A stretch of DNA of 64,000 nt from Desulfuromonas sp. CSMB_57 (GCF_020194955.2 NZ_JAFCIY020000023.1:62001-126000), one strand, 5' to 3'. Positions 23,145 to 31,666 are shown, counted from the first letter of the stretch. The notes: a model not told the origin generated them from the letters alone. Numbers and translations are program-made.

Positions 23145-24047
23145 GTGGAAAGTCTGGCGGCAGCATTGCGTTCCGTCCTGCGCGGAGCGGTCCGCGTCGC
23201 GGAGCCCATGAGTCGTCATACCACCTGGCGCATCGGCGGGCCCGCCGATCTGTACCTGGAGCCGCTTGATGCCGACGAGTTGGTGACGGCCTTGCGGATG
23301 CTGGAGGATGCCGGACAGCCTTGGCTGGCGCTGGGAGCAGGCAGCAACCTGCTGGTGCGCGATGGCGGTTGGCGTGGCGCGATTCTGTGCCTGAAGCGCC
23401 TGCGCCGGGCGCAATGGCTGACCGACGGCAGCTTGCGGGCCGAGGCCGGTTTGCCGCTGATGAACGTGATTCGCAATGCCGCCGTGCGTGGCTGGGCGGG
23501 ATTGGAGCAACTCGCCGGAATCCCCGCGACCCTGGGCGGGGCCGTCGCCATGAACGCCGGTGCCGGAGGGCAGGATATGGCGGGTGTGCTGCGGCAGGTG
23601 GTGCTGGCCGGTCCGGAGGGTCTGGAAGAATGGCCGGTAGAGCGCCTGGATTTGGGATACCGGCATGCCTCCCTGCCGGCCGGCAGAGTGGTCGCTCTGG
23701 CGCAGTTGCAGTTTGCGCCGGGGGAACCTTCGGCCCTGGAGACGGCGGTTCGCCGGCGGCTCGAGCAACGGCGGCAGGCCCAGGGCGTCGGCCGGCCCAA
23801 TGCCGGTTCGGTGTTCAAGAACCCGGCCCCGGAGCTTCCCGCATGGCGGCTCATCGAGGCGGCCGGCATGCGCGGCGCCCGGGTGGGGCAGGCGCAGGTT
23901 GCCGACAAACATGCCAATTTCATTATCAACCAGGGGGGCGCCACGGCCGGCGAGGTGCTGGACCTGATTGGCAGGATCCAGCGGGCGGTGCAAAGCCGGG
24001 CGGACATCCTTTTGGAACCCGAGGTTCGGGTCATCGGTACGGATTGA
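23145..24047 (+). CDS. murB: UDP-N-acetylenolpyruvoylglucosamine reductase MurB
   Basis: 300 residues, FAD enzyme that reduces enolpyruvyl-UDP-GlcNAc to UDP-MurNAc with NADPH. FAD-binding ALGAGSNLLVRDGG near residue 63, GLEQLAGIPATLGGAVAMNAGA, and the C-terminal RPNAGSVFKNP block with the catalytic serine. The shorter length and missing insertion loop fit the type II (Gram-positive-like) MurB rather than the E. coli type. GTG 23145 is the start; it lies one base after the murC stop. Confidence 0.95.
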   Translation: MESLAAALRSVLRGAVRVAEPMSRHTTWRIGGPADLYLEPLDADELVTALRMLEDAGQPWLALGAGSNLLVRDGGWRGAILCLKRLRRAQWLTDGSLRAEAGLPLMNVIRNAAVRGWAGLEQLAGIPATLGGAVAMNAGAGGQDMAGVLRQVVLAGPEGLEEWPVERLDLGYRHASLPAGRVVALAQLQFAPGEPSALETAVRRRLEQRRQAQGVGRPNAGSVFKNPAPELPAWRLIEAAGMRGARVGQAQVADKHANFIINQGGATAGEVLDLIGRIQRAVQSRADILLEPEVRVIGTD

Positions 24048-24074
24048 AGGTCAACGGAGCAAGCAGGAATTTTT

Positions 24075-24992
24075 ATGACACGCCAGGAACTGAAAACCAA
24101 GAATATCGCTGTGCTGATGGGCGGATTGTCCGCCGAGCGGGAGGTTTCTCTGCGTACCGGTCACGCCATCAGCCAGGCGCTGCGCGAAGCGGGCTACCGG
24201 GTAACGGACATCGATGCCGATCGGTCCCTGCCGGCAAGGCTGGAGGAGTCCCGGACCGAGGTGGCCTTCATCGCTCTGCACGGCCGCTTCGGCGAAGACG
24301 GCACGGTGCAGGGATTGCTCGAAATGATGGGCATCCCCTACACCGGCAGCGGCGTGCTGGCCTCGAGCCTGGCCATGGACAAGGTAGCGACCAAAAAGAT
24401 GTTGCAGTATCATGGTGTGAATACGCCCGCCTTTGCCGTGTTTCGCCCAGGCTCCCAAGTACAAGGCAGTTTGCCACCCTTTCCGGTGGTCGTGAAACCG
24501 GCGCGCGAAGGGTCGACCATCGGCATCAGTATCGCCAGGGAGCAGGCGGAATTGGCGGCAGGGCTGACCGAAGCCTTCCGGTTTGACAGTCTGGTGCTGG
24601 TGGAGCAGTTCGTGGCCGGTGCCGAAGTCACCGTCGGGGTGCTGGACGGGGAAGCTCTGCCGGTCATCCAGGTGGTGCCCAAGGGCGGCTTTTATGATTA
24701 CCAGGCCAAGTACACGGCCGGGCAGACCGAATATCTGCTGCCGGCGCCCCTGCCCGAGGGGATCTATGCGGGACTTCAGCAGGCGGCCTGCCAGGCCTGC
24801 CAGGCCCTCGGCTGCAGCGGCGCGGCCCGGGTCGATTTCATGGTCGGCGACAACGATTTCACCTGCCTGGAGGTCAATACCATTCCCGGCATGACGGCGA
24901 CCAGCCTGTTGCCCAAAGCAGCGGCGGCAGCAGGGTTGCCCTTTGTCGAACTGGTGCAGCGCATTCTGGAAGGAGCCGCTCTGGGCAAGTGA
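24075..24992 (+). CDS. ddl: D-alanine-D-alanine ligase
   Basis: 305 residues, ATP-grasp fold. AVLMGGLSAEREVSLRTG at the N terminus, HGRFGEDGTVQGLLEMMGIPYTGSGVLAS, VVKPAREGSTIGI for ATP, and LEVNTIPGMT with the metal ligands near residue 270. It makes the D-Ala-D-Ala substrate of MurF. ATG 24075 fits the family N terminus. It lies between murB and ftsQ, as usual for this cluster. Confidence 0.96.
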   Translation: MTRQELKTKNIAVLMGGLSAEREVSLRTGHAISQALREAGYRVTDIDADRSLPARLEESRTEVAFIALHGRFGEDGTVQGLLEMMGIPYTGSGVLASSLAMDKVATKKMLQYHGVNTPAFAVFRPGSQVQGSLPPFPVVVKPAREGSTIGISIAREQAELAAGLTEAFRFDSLVLVEQFVAGAEVTVGVLDGEALPVIQVVPKGGFYDYQAKYTAGQTEYLLPAPLPEGIYAGLQQAACQACQALGCSGAARVDFMVGDNDFTCLEVNTIPGMTATSLLPKAAAAAGLPFVELVQRILEGAALGK

Positions 24993-25041
24993 CCGGGAGC
25001 GTACCGCCGGGTCGAGATCCGATTCTCGAAAGGGAGGCTGT

Positions 25042-25944
25042 GTGCAGAAATCGAGAAACAACAATCGCTGGAACAGTCGCCGCAAAGCAAACCAGCGCCA
25101 GTCCGCCCCGGTTCGCCAAAACCGGCCGCTACGGCAGCCCCGTCAACGGCGACGCCTGCCCTGGGGCGCCCTGCCCTGGGGCCGGATGCTGCGGTTTGTC
25201 TTCCGAAGTTCGGTGGTCCTCGGGGGCCTTGCCGTCATCGGCGGCGCGGCGGTGTTCGGGGTTCGGAGCCTGTTGGCCGCCGAGTATTTCCAGGTCCGCC
25301 AGGTCCGGGTGGAAGCTCAGCAACGGGTCAGCGAGGAACAGGTCGTCGCCCTTTCCGAGGTTTGTCCGGGAACCAACATTTTTGCTCTGGATCTGGAACT
25401 CATCGGCCGCCGCATCGAGCAGAGTCCATGGATCGCTCGCGCCGAGGTCAAACGGGTGTTTCCCAACGAACTGCTCATTCGCATTCAGGAGCGGCAGCCC
25501 AAGGCCATCGTGCGCCTCGACCATCTTTATTACGTGGACGCCGAAGGCGAGGTTTTCAAATCCCTGTCGCGGGGAGAAAGTCTTGACTATCCGGTTATTT
25601 CCGGCATCGAGCGCAGCGAACTGCTGAAAAAACCCGAGGCTGTGCGTAAACGGCTCTTGGAAGCCCTTGCATTATTGGATAAACTGGAGCAGCGTAAGGT
25701 TTTCGGCCTGACGGCTATCTCCGAACTGGCGGTTGACGAGAAGGCAGGCATGACCCTGTTCACCCACGCGGGCGGAGTGCCGGTGCATATCGGCCAGGCC
25801 GATTTTGCTCCGAAGCTGGATCGTCTGGAGCGGATTTACCCGGAGTTGCAACAGCGGTTGAGCGGCATCCAGTCCATCGATCTGAATGTGGCGCAGCGCG
25901 TCATTGTCAAACTGGATAATGGTGGTACCCCTGGCAAGGGGTAA
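25042..25944 (+). CDS. ftsQ: Cell division protein FtsQ
   Basis: About 300 residues: a very basic cytoplasmic N terminus (many Arg, Asn and Gln), one membrane helix near residues 55-75 (SSVVLGGLAVIGGAAVFGV), then the periplasmic POTRA domain (YFQVRQVRVEAQQRVSEEQVV) and an FtsQ domain. FtsQ recruits FtsB and FtsL to the septum. I chose GTG 25042 because AGGGAGG precedes it by four bases; the open frame extends upstream into ddl, which is not meaningful. Only 26 bases separate it from ftsA. Confidence 0.92.
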   Translation: MQKSRNNNRWNSRRKANQRQSAPVRQNRPLRQPRQRRRLPWGALPWGRMLRFVFRSSVVLGGLAVIGGAAVFGVRSLLAAEYFQVRQVRVEAQQRVSEEQVVALSEVCPGTNIFALDLELIGRRIEQSPWIARAEVKRVFPNELLIRIQERQPKAIVRLDHLYYVDAEGEVFKSLSRGESLDYPVISGIERSELLKKPEAVRKRLLEALALLDKLEQRKVFGLTAISELAVDEKAGMTLFTHAGGVPVHIGQADFAPKLDRLERIYPELQQRLSGIQSIDLNVAQRVIVKLDNGGTPGKG

Positions 25945-25970
25945 TTACCCATGGGGGGAAAGGCATAGAC

Positions 25971-27203
25971 ATGAGTAATGGCAGAGATAATCTGATTGTA
26001 GGCCTGGATATCGGCACCACCAAGATCTGCGCCATCGTCGGTCATCAGACTGAAGACGGGCTGGATATCGTCGGCATCGGCAGCAGCCCCTCCAAGGGCA
26101 TGCGCAAAGGCATGGTGATCAATATCGACAGCACCGTCGAGGCCATCCGCAAGGCCCTCAGCGAGGCCGAATTGATGGCCGGTTGCCAGATCAAGAACGT
26201 CTATGCCGGCATCGCCGGCGGTCATATCCGCGGGTTCAACTCCCAGGGCGTCATTGCGGTAAAAAACCGCGAAGTGACGGACGAAGACGTGCGCCGGGTG
26301 CTGGATGCGGCGCGGGCCGTCGCCATTCCCATGGACCGGGAGGTGATCCATACCATCGCCCAGGAATACATCGTCGATGATCAGGACGGTATTCTCGAGC
26401 CCCTCGGCATGTGCGGCATCCGCCTCGAAGCCAAGGTGCATATCGTCACCGCCGCCACCGCCAGCGCCCAGAATATCGTCCGCAGCTGCAACCGCGCCCA
26501 GGTCGATGTTTCCGACATTGTTCTGGAACAGCTGGCTTCGGCCGAAGCAGTGCTGTCGCCGGATGAAAAGGAACTGGGTGTCGCCATGATCGATATCGGC
26601 GGCGGCACCACCGATCTGGCCCTGTTCATCGACGGCGCCATCAAACATACGGCCGTGCTGGCTCTGGGCGGCAACCATCTGACCAACGATATTGCCGTCG
26701 GCCTCCGCACTCCCATGGCCGAAGCGGAAGCCATCAAGAAAAAATTCGGCTGCTGCCTGACCTCCCTGGTCGGCAAGGATGAAACCATTACCGTCCCTTC
26801 CGTGGGCGGCCGGGATTCGCGGGTCCTGTCGCGCCAACTGCTGGCGGAGATTCTCGAACCGCGGGTCGAGGAGATTCTGACCCTGGTGCAGCGCGAGATC
26901 ATCAAGAGCGGGTTCGAGGATCTCATCGCTTCGGGCATCGTGCTCACCGGCGGCAGCTGCATCCTGCCGGGCATGCCGGAGATGGCCGAACAGATCTTCA
27001 ACCTGCCGGTGCGGCGCGGTACCCCCCAGGGCATCGGCGGTCTGGTGGATGTGGTGAATTCTCCCATCTATTCCACCGGCGTTGGTCTGGTCAAATTCGG
27101 CAGCCAGCACGAGGGCGTGGCCGCCAAATTCAAGATCGGCCAGGAAAACCTGTTCGACAAGGTGCTGCGGCGCATGAAAGAATGGTTCACCGAATTTTTC
27201 TGA
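25971..27203 (+). CDS. ftsA: Cell division protein FtsA
   Basis: 410 residues, actin-fold ATPase that anchors FtsZ to the membrane. Phosphate loops LIVGLDIGTTKICAIVG (N-terminal) and VAMIDIGGGTTDLALF (about residues 203-219), the FtsA-specific 1C domain with GMRKGMVINIDSTVEAI, and a C-terminal amphipathic helix ending KVLRRMKEWFTEFF that fits a membrane-targeting sequence. ATG 25971 follows GGGGAAAGG. Confidence 0.97.
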   Translation: MSNGRDNLIVGLDIGTTKICAIVGHQTEDGLDIVGIGSSPSKGMRKGMVINIDSTVEAIRKALSEAELMAGCQIKNVYAGIAGGHIRGFNSQGVIAVKNREVTDEDVRRVLDAARAVAIPMDREVIHTIAQEYIVDDQDGILEPLGMCGIRLEAKVHIVTAATASAQNIVRSCNRAQVDVSDIVLEQLASAEAVLSPDEKELGVAMIDIGGGTTDLALFIDGAIKHTAVLALGGNHLTNDIAVGLRTPMAEAEAIKKKFGCCLTSLVGKDETITVPSVGGRDSRVLSRQLLAEILEPRVEEILTLVQREIIKSGFEDLIASGIVLTGGSCILPGMPEMAEQIFNLPVRRGTPQGIGGLVDVVNSPIYSTGVGLVKFGSQHEGVAAKFKIGQENLFDKVLRRMKEWFTEFF

Positions 27204-27363
27204 GCAAGGCGAAAGGCTTCGCGGCCGTCAGCCGGAGTTTATCTCCGGGGATTGAGCAAACGGTTCACTCCGGGCGGTTCGGCAATTTTAAAGGGGCGGC
27301 AGGGCGACATCAGCGTGGCCGGGTTACGGAGAAATCCGGTCTTTCAAGCATGGGGAGGGAGTC

Positions 27364-28524
27364 ATGACAGAACGCGTTATATTTGAATTCGACGAAGACC
27401 TGGATCAAACGGCGAAGATCAAGGTCATCGGTGTCGGCGGTGGCGGCGGCAACGCCGTCAATACCATGATCATGGCCGAACTGGAGGGGGTCGATTTTGT
27501 TGTCGCCAATACCGACGCCCAAGCCCTGCGCAAGAGCCAGGCGCCGGTCAAGGTGCAACTCGGCAACAAGCTGACCAAGGGGCTGGGTGCGGGCGCCAAT
27601 CCTGAAGTCGGTCGCGAGGCCGCCAACGAGGACCGGGTGCGCCTGGCCGAGATTTTGGAAGGGGCGGACATGGTGTTCATCGCTGCCGGGCTCGGCGGCG
27701 GTACCGGCACCGGAGCCGCGCCGATTATTGCCGAGGTGGCCAAAGAGCAGGGCGCCCTCACCGTCGCCGTGGTCACCAAGCCTTTCACCCGTGAAGGCAA
27801 GCAACGCATGAAGAAGGCCGGTCAGGGCATCGACCTGCTCAAGGATGTGGTGGACTCCCTGATTGTCATACCCAATGATCGTCTGCTCGGTCTGTCAGGC
27901 AAAAATACCAGCATTCTCGACGCCTTCAAACCCTCGGATGATGTCCTGCGGCAGGCGGTTCAGGGGATCTCCGAGCTGATAACCACCAGTGGTCTGATCA
28001 ACGTCGACTTTGCCGACGTCAAGGCGGTCATGAGTGAGCGCGGCATGGCCATGATGGGTATCGGTGTGGCCGAAGGCGAGCGGCGGGCGGCCGAAGCCGC
28101 CCATCGGGCCATCAGCAGCCCGCTGCTGGAGGAGATCGACATCTCCGGCGCCAAGGGCGTGCTGGTCAACATCACCGCTTCTTCCAGCATGACCATGGAG
28201 GAGTTCGACGAGGCATCCAGCATCATCCACGAGAAGGTGCACGAGGATGCCAACATCATCATCGGCCTGGTCATCAATGAAGAACTCGGTGAGCGCATTA
28301 AAATTACCGCCATTGCCACCGGTTTCGGCGATTCCTTCGAGAAGGGGCGCCGCAACGTCGAGGATTTGCGCAGTCGCACCGTTGCCGGGCTGGAGAAGGT
28401 CGACCGCGATCTGCCGACGTTCATCCGGGAGCGCCAGAAGGATGGCCCCAAGCTGTATCGTACTCCCCTGGGCGAAGAACATGAGTTCGACATCCCCACC
28501 TTCCTGCGCAAGCGGGTGGACTGA
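27364..28524 (+). CDS. ftsZ: Cell division GTPase FtsZ
   Basis: 386 residues. The tubulin signature [12 protein letters not shown] is near residues 101-112, with [23 protein letters not shown], and [11 protein letters not shown] in the T7-loop region. The C-terminal peptide [15 protein letters not shown] contains the conserved D-I-P-x-F-L motif that binds FtsA. GGGGAGGGAG lies directly before ATG 27364. The 160-base gap to ftsA has a small CCGGAG/CTCCGG hairpin (27232-27248) without a T tract. It ends the dcw cluster; a strong terminator follows at 28683. Confidence 0.98.
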   Translation: MTERVIFEFDEDLDQTAKIKVIGVGGGGGNAVNTMIMAELEGVDFVVANTDAQALRKSQAPVKVQLGNKLTKGLGAGANPEVGREAANEDRVRLAEILEGADMVFIAAGLGGGTGTGAAPIIAEVAKEQGALTVAVVTKPFTREGKQRMKKAGQGIDLLKDVVDSLIVIPNDRLLGLSGKNTSILDAFKPSDDVLRQAVQGISELITTSGLINVDFADVKAVMSERGMAMMGIGVAEGERRAAEAAHRAISSPLLEEIDISGAKGVLVNITASSSMTMEEFDEASSIIHEKVHEDANIIIGLVINEELGERIKITAIATGFGDSFEKGRRNVEDLRSRTVAGLEKVDRDLPTFIRERQKDGPKLYRTPLGEEHEFDIPTFLRKRVD

Positions 28525-28682
28525 ACGTCATAGCCCGACAGAGGTTCCGGGTCGGAACGCCGTGATGGGAAAGGATCTCCGCCTTTCCCTCTCACCTCCG
28601 CCGCAACGAGCCTTGGTCGCCATGCCCCAAAAGCGTCCCTGAGTTTTCAGGACTCCGCTTTTCGTTCGATGACTCCCTTTTC
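28525..28682. other. ftsZ 3' untranslated region
   Basis: No convincing gene. It holds a perfect eight-base-pair hairpin (GGGAAAGG 28567-28574 with CCTTTCCC 28582-28589, loop of seven) that lacks a T tract. The actual terminator follows at 28683, so the ftsZ message would carry about 180 bases of 3' UTR. Confidence 0.5.
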
Positions 28683-28712
28683 GGGGGCTGCCGTGCTGCA
28701 GCCCCCTTTTTT
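28683..28712 (+). terminator. Intrinsic terminator of the dcw cluster
   Basis: Nine-base-pair stem GGGGGCTGC/GCAGCCCCC with a six-base loop, then six T. It is one of the strongest terminators in the window. Confidence 0.9.
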
Positions 28713-28950
28713 CATTTTTTCCCATCTCACCGCCTCCATCCGACAAGTGGGTTTACCCTTTGCCCCTGTCAGAAGAATCCGCCGATTGGCGTTACTTCAA
28801 AAAATGGCTGTCAAAGAGCGCCCATCGAGGGAGCCCGGCGCCCGGATGACCACTTTATTGCTCTCCAAAACCCCCGATTTGGCAAAAGACCCTGAGATTT
28901 TCTACCATTTTTGTTTGAAGAAACTAAACAATGTGATTCGCCGTTCCCTT
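28713..28950. other. Intergenic stretch without a supported gene
   Basis: Short open frames exist (one ends at 28959, of at most 96 codons), but none has a ribosome-binding site, recognisable family or the host codon bias. GC content falls towards its right end, where the repeat cluster at 28951 begins. Confidence 0.4.
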
Positions 28951-29039
28951 AGGTTATAAACGGTAAACAGGTTATATCAAAAATAACCTAAAATGACCTT
29001 GTGGGAGTAAAAATTACCTTTGACAACCAAAAATAACAT
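28951..29039 (+). promoter_or_regulatory. Phased direct repeats upstream of an unknown transcript (possible operator)
   Basis: Four copies of an A-rich decamer close to AAAATAACCT end at 28989 (ATAACCT), 28999 (ATGACCT), 29019 (ATTACCT) and 29039 (ATAACAT). The spacing is 10, 20 and 20 bases, one or two turns of DNA. Two inverse copies, AGGTTATA, stand at 28951-28958 and 28969-28976, 18 bases apart. The third decamer directly abuts the -35 box at 29020. This is the layout of a multi-site activator or repressor, but the regulator is unknown. Confidence 0.6.
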
Positions 29040-29048
29040 TGATAGAGT
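29020..29048 (+). promoter_or_regulatory. Putative sigma70 promoter of the 29.06-29.63 kb transcript
   Basis: TTGACA (29020-29025), 17-base spacer, TAGAGT (29043-29048). The predicted start site is about 29055, directly at the ATG of the first small frame. A terminator at 29598-29627 on the same strand defines a unit of about 570 bases. Confidence 0.65.
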
Positions 29049-29055
29049 TGGAAGC

Positions 29056-29205
29056 ATGCAGGGCGGTGGGCATGTCCTTTGGATTGCCGACACTTTTCCG
29101 GCCGGAAGTGTCGATGTGGTTGTAACGAGACGAAAAAGGTTTCGTAGGGTTTCGAAGCTCTCCGGCGTGATTTGCTTTCGCTGCTGGTCCGGCTTCGATG
29201 GATGA
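29056..29205 (+). CDS. Small open reading frame of unknown function (49 codons)
   Basis: I do not recognise this product. It would be a basic 49-residue peptide starting MQGGGHVLWIADTF, with a run of Arg and Lys near residues 25-35 and two Cys near the end. It begins at or within one base of the predicted transcription start, so it would be leaderless or nearly so; only GGA lies before it. Codon third positions are far less GC-rich than in the neighbouring genes. A hairpin (29088-29113, CGACACTT with AAGTGTCG) falls inside it. Its stop overlaps the next frame (ATGA at 29202). It may equally be a non-coding RNA segment. Confidence 0.3.
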   Translation: MQGGGHVLWIADTFPAGSVDVVVTRRKRFRRVSKLSGVICFRCWSGFDG

Positions 29206-29534
29206 TAGTTCGTGCCAACAGGGAAACGGGGGTTATCATGGTGGGAAAAAGAGATGCAAAACTGGTAGTCAGGGGCGTAAACGGGACGATCTATGAATTG
29301 CCGGAGCGACTGGTGCGCTTCAAGCAGGCGATTTTGGCCCGCAAGGCTCGCGCAGGGGCGGTGGGAGCGATGGGAACCTGTAGCAGGAAACCGGCCGTGA
29401 GGCATGATCTGCGGTTCCTCTGTGAATTGGCGGCACGGATCGTCCAGTCTAAAAAGTTCCATTTGCACCGGGTCCAGCGTTCCGGCGTTGTGGGTCGCAT
29501 GGGGCGGCAGCAGGTAATCGGGTATAAACACTGA
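29202..29534 (+). CDS. Small open reading frame of unknown function (110 codons)
   Basis: Not recognised. From ATG 29202 it gives a basic protein of 110 residues without membrane segment or signal peptide; a second ATG at 29238 follows a GGGGG run and may be the true start (98 residues). The middle reads ELPERLVRFKQAILARKAR, a plausible helix. It overlaps the preceding small frame by four bases (ATGA), which hints at coupled translation if both are coding. Codon use is atypical. The terminator comes 64 bases after the stop. A structural or regulatory RNA remains an alternative. Confidence 0.35.
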   Translation: MIVRANRETGVIMVGKRDAKLVVRGVNGTIYELPERLVRFKQAILARKARAGAVGAMGTCSRKPAVRHDLRFLCELAARIVQSKKFHLHRVQRSGVVGRMGRQQVIGYKH

Positions 29535-29597
29535 TTGCAGGACAAAAAACCGGCGGCGCGACCTAAAGTCCGTCTGACTGCATTCAAGAAATTTCCA

Positions 29598-29627
29598 GGG
29601 GGACACATGCTGTGTCCCCCTTTTTTT
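29598..29627 (+). terminator. Perfect intrinsic terminator of the unknown transcript
   Basis: Ten-base-pair perfect stem GGGGGACACA/TGTGTCCCCC, three-base loop, seven T. The T tract is on the plus strand only, so it ends plus-strand transcription. Confidence 0.92.
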
Positions 29628-30088
29628 GGTAAAATTTGCCGAGCTTGGTTGTGTACCTGATCCGGCGGTGACAAAACCCATCCAGACCGTTTTGAATTTC
29701 AGCCGTGAAATTGCATAATAATTGTTCAGCTGCTCCCGGAAATGCACAAAAAAAACCTTTGCGTTCCCCGGTTCATTATGCGAAGGTCAAGGAGTTGAAT
29801 GTTATCCGCAGGTAGTTTCTAGCGGGTTTTTGACAAACGAACTCCATGCATTTCGACCGTGGCCGTCCGATTGGCAGGTTCGTGCCGGCAGACAGATTCC
29901 CATTCCGCCTACGACATGCCATCGCGTCCGCTGCGCCTTGCCGAGTCGGGGCGGACCGGGCGCAACAATAAAGGGTTCAACCGGAGCCGCCTCGAAAGAG
30001 GCGGCTTTGGCGTGGTGGGTCCGGTATTGCAGGAGGTGTCGGGTCGTCGTCGCGGACCTTTCAAGCCCAGCGGCAGGAATGGCGTAAC
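29628..30088 (+). promoter_or_regulatory. Long leader/promoter region of the atp operon
   Basis: About 460 bases without a supported gene; no atpI-like membrane protein is present. A possible promoter is TTGAAT (29692-29697), 16 bases, CATAAT (29714-29719). Nearer to atpB is a perfect nine-base-pair hairpin capped by a GAAA tetraloop (AGCCGCCTC 29985-29993 with GAGGCGGCT 29998-30006), followed by only three T, so it looks more like a leader structure than an efficient terminator. Open frames here lack ribosome-binding sites and host codon bias. Confidence 0.45.
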
Positions 30089-30793
30089 ATGAATCATCCT
30101 TTTTTGATTCTGGAATGGCTTGCAAAGCAATTGCCCCTTGGCATGAGTCCGGAGCAGTTAGACCGCTACGGCTATTTCGGGCATGTCACCGGAGTCTGGA
30201 TGGTCATGCTGTTGCTCATTGGTGTGGGGTTGCTGACGCGGCGGCGTCTGGGAGAAACTCCCGGGGCTTTGCAAAATGCGGTGGAATTGATCGTGGAGGA
30301 ACTGGAACGGTTGATGGATGCCACCATGGGTCCGAAAGGCCGCAAATATTTCCCTCTCATTGCCACTCTGGCGCTCTTCATCCTGGTTTCCAATCTCATC
30401 TCCCTGATACCCGGTTTCGCTCCGCCGACCGCCAATATCAACACCAACGCCGCCTTGGCCCTGACGGTGTTCGCCATGACCCACATCATCGGCGTTCGGG
30501 AGCATGGTCTGAGTTATCTCAAGCATTTCACGGGTCCCATCTGGTGGCTGGCGCCCATCATGCTGCCCATCGAACTGATAGGCCATCTTTCCCGACCTCT
30601 GTCCTTGTCGTTACGTCTGTTCGGCAACATGTATGGACATGAAGTGGTGCTTATGATTTTCTTTGCCCTGATGCCAATGCTGGTGCCCATCCCTATGATT
30701 GTTCTGGGAATTCTGGTGGCGTTGATTCAAAGCTTCGTTTTTACCCTGTTGAGCATGATCTACATAGCCGGTGCCCTGGAGGAAACACATTAG
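30089..30793 (+). CDS. atpB: F-type ATP synthase subunit a
   Basis: 234 residues, five to six membrane helices. The essential arginine of the ion channel lies in [14 protein letters not shown] (about R173), and the C-terminal helix ends with [15 protein letters not shown]. Subunit a forms the two half-channels next to the c ring. ATG 30089 starts [15 protein letters not shown]; there is little ribosome-binding sequence before it. It opens the operon atpB-E-F'-F-H-A-G-D-C. Confidence 0.96.
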   Translation: MNHPFLILEWLAKQLPLGMSPEQLDRYGYFGHVTGVWMVMLLLIGVGLLTRRRLGETPGALQNAVELIVEELERLMDATMGPKGRKYFPLIATLALFILVSNLISLIPGFAPPTANINTNAALALTVFAMTHIIGVREHGLSYLKHFTGPIWWLAPIMLPIELIGHLSRPLSLSLRLFGNMYGHEVVLMIFFALMPMLVPIPMIVLGILVALIQSFVFTLLSMIYIAGALEETH

Positions 30794-30854
30794 TCAGAAT
30801 TAAAGATGCTTCTTGGTTGTTCAACCTGTTGCTGCATGGAAGGAGACATTGAGC

Positions 30855-31121
30855 ATGGATTATTTTAGCTGGTGTATCATCGTTGCCGGTTTCGGCATGG
30901 CGGTTGGCGCGGTCGGACCGAGTCTGGGGCAGGGGTTGGCGGTCAAATCCGCTTTGGAGGCGGTGGCCCGCAATCCCGGCGCCAGCGGCAAAATCCTGAC
31001 GACCATGATGATCGGCTTGGCCATGGTCGAATCGGTTGCGATTTACGTGTTCGTCGTAGCCATGATCATTCTGTTCGCCAACCCCTTTACAGAGCATGTG
31101 CTGACCCTGCTGGCGAAATAG
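30855..31121 (+). CDS. atpE: F-type ATP synthase subunit c
   Basis: 88 residues forming two membrane helices joined by the polar loop ARNPGASG. The carboxylate of helix 2 is E59 in AMVESVAIY. The helix 1 Gln (Q26 in SLGQGLA) and S60 and Y64 next to E59 match positions that bind Na+ in the Ilyobacter/Propionigenium c subunit, while the threonine of that site is replaced by valine. ATG 30855 follows AAGGAGA at nine bases; an in-frame start at 30813 would add 14 residues and lacks support. Confidence 0.95.
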   Translation: MDYFSWCIIVAGFGMAVGAVGPSLGQGLAVKSALEAVARNPGASGKILTTMMIGLAMVESVAIYVFVVAMIILFANPFTEHVLTLLAK

Positions 31122-31240
31122 AACGAGAAAACCCGGTCGATAATGGCCTCGGCCCGGTTTCTGAAGCAGGCATTCATGCGCCAGTCTGGCCGGGTGCCAT
31201 GCCATGGGACCAGGGGCAGGAAGAACAGAGAGGTTTACGA

Positions 31241-31666
31241 GTGCTCAAGCTTAACTGGACATTCTGGATGCAAGTGCTGAATTTTGCCATCCTGGTTCTG
31301 GTTATGGACTGGCTGCTCTATCGGCCCTTGCGAAACGTCATGCATCGTCGGCGCGAGGGCCTGCGGCAGACCGCGGAGCGGGTCGCCGGCCTGGAATCGG
31401 CGTTGGAGCAACAGGCCCGGGAATATCGCCGGCAACTGGCGGAGGCCAAACTGCAGGCCCAGGTCGAACGGGCGCAGGTGGTGGCGGCGGCCGCCGCCGA
31501 GCGGGATGCCTTGCTGGCCGCCGCCCAGCAGGAGGCGGTGACGCACAGTGCCGAAATCAGGACCGAGGTGGAACGGCAGCGGTTGACAGTCGCCGGGCAG
31601 TTGGCGGCCGAAACCCGACGCATTGCCCGGCAGCTGGCGGGACGGATTCTGGGGAGGCCGCTGTGA
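31241..31666 (+). CDS. atpF': F-type ATP synthase subunit b'
   Basis: 141 residues starting VLKLNWTFWMQVLNFAILV: one N-terminal membrane helix (residues 8-27) and then a long, charged, Ala-, Glu- and Arg-rich helix, the peripheral stalk. GTG 31241 is chosen because AGAGAGG lies seven bases before it. Two different b-type subunits follow one another, as in Geobacter-type and photosynthetic bacteria, so the stator is probably a b/b' heterodimer. The stop overlaps the next gene (GTGA). Confidence 0.9.
   Translation: MLKLNWTFWMQVLNFAILVLVMDWLLYRPLRNVMHRRREGLRQTAERVAGLESALEQQAREYRRQLAEAKLQAQVERAQVVAAAAAERDALLAAAQQEAVTHSAEIRTEVERQRLTVAGQLAAETRRIARQLAGRILGRPL

Noticed and set aside
28669-28959. Plus-strand open frame of 96 codons after ftsZ
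   Set aside because: It overlaps the dcw terminator, and its internal ATGs lack ribosome-binding sites; composition is not coding-like.
29055-29627. The unknown transcript as RNase P RNA, tmRNA or 6S RNA
   Set aside because: I looked for the conserved cores of these RNAs and did not find them; length alone is not enough.
28977-29747. 256-codon minus-strand open frame over the unknown transcript
   Set aside because: It would read through the perfect 29598-29627 terminator hairpin and the phased repeats, has no ribosome-binding site at its ATG and no recognisable family. The promoter and terminator point to the plus strand.
29722-30087. Open frame of 121 codons before atpB as an atpI-like gene
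   Set aside because: No membrane helices, no ribosome-binding site and random-looking Cys, Arg and Pro-rich product.
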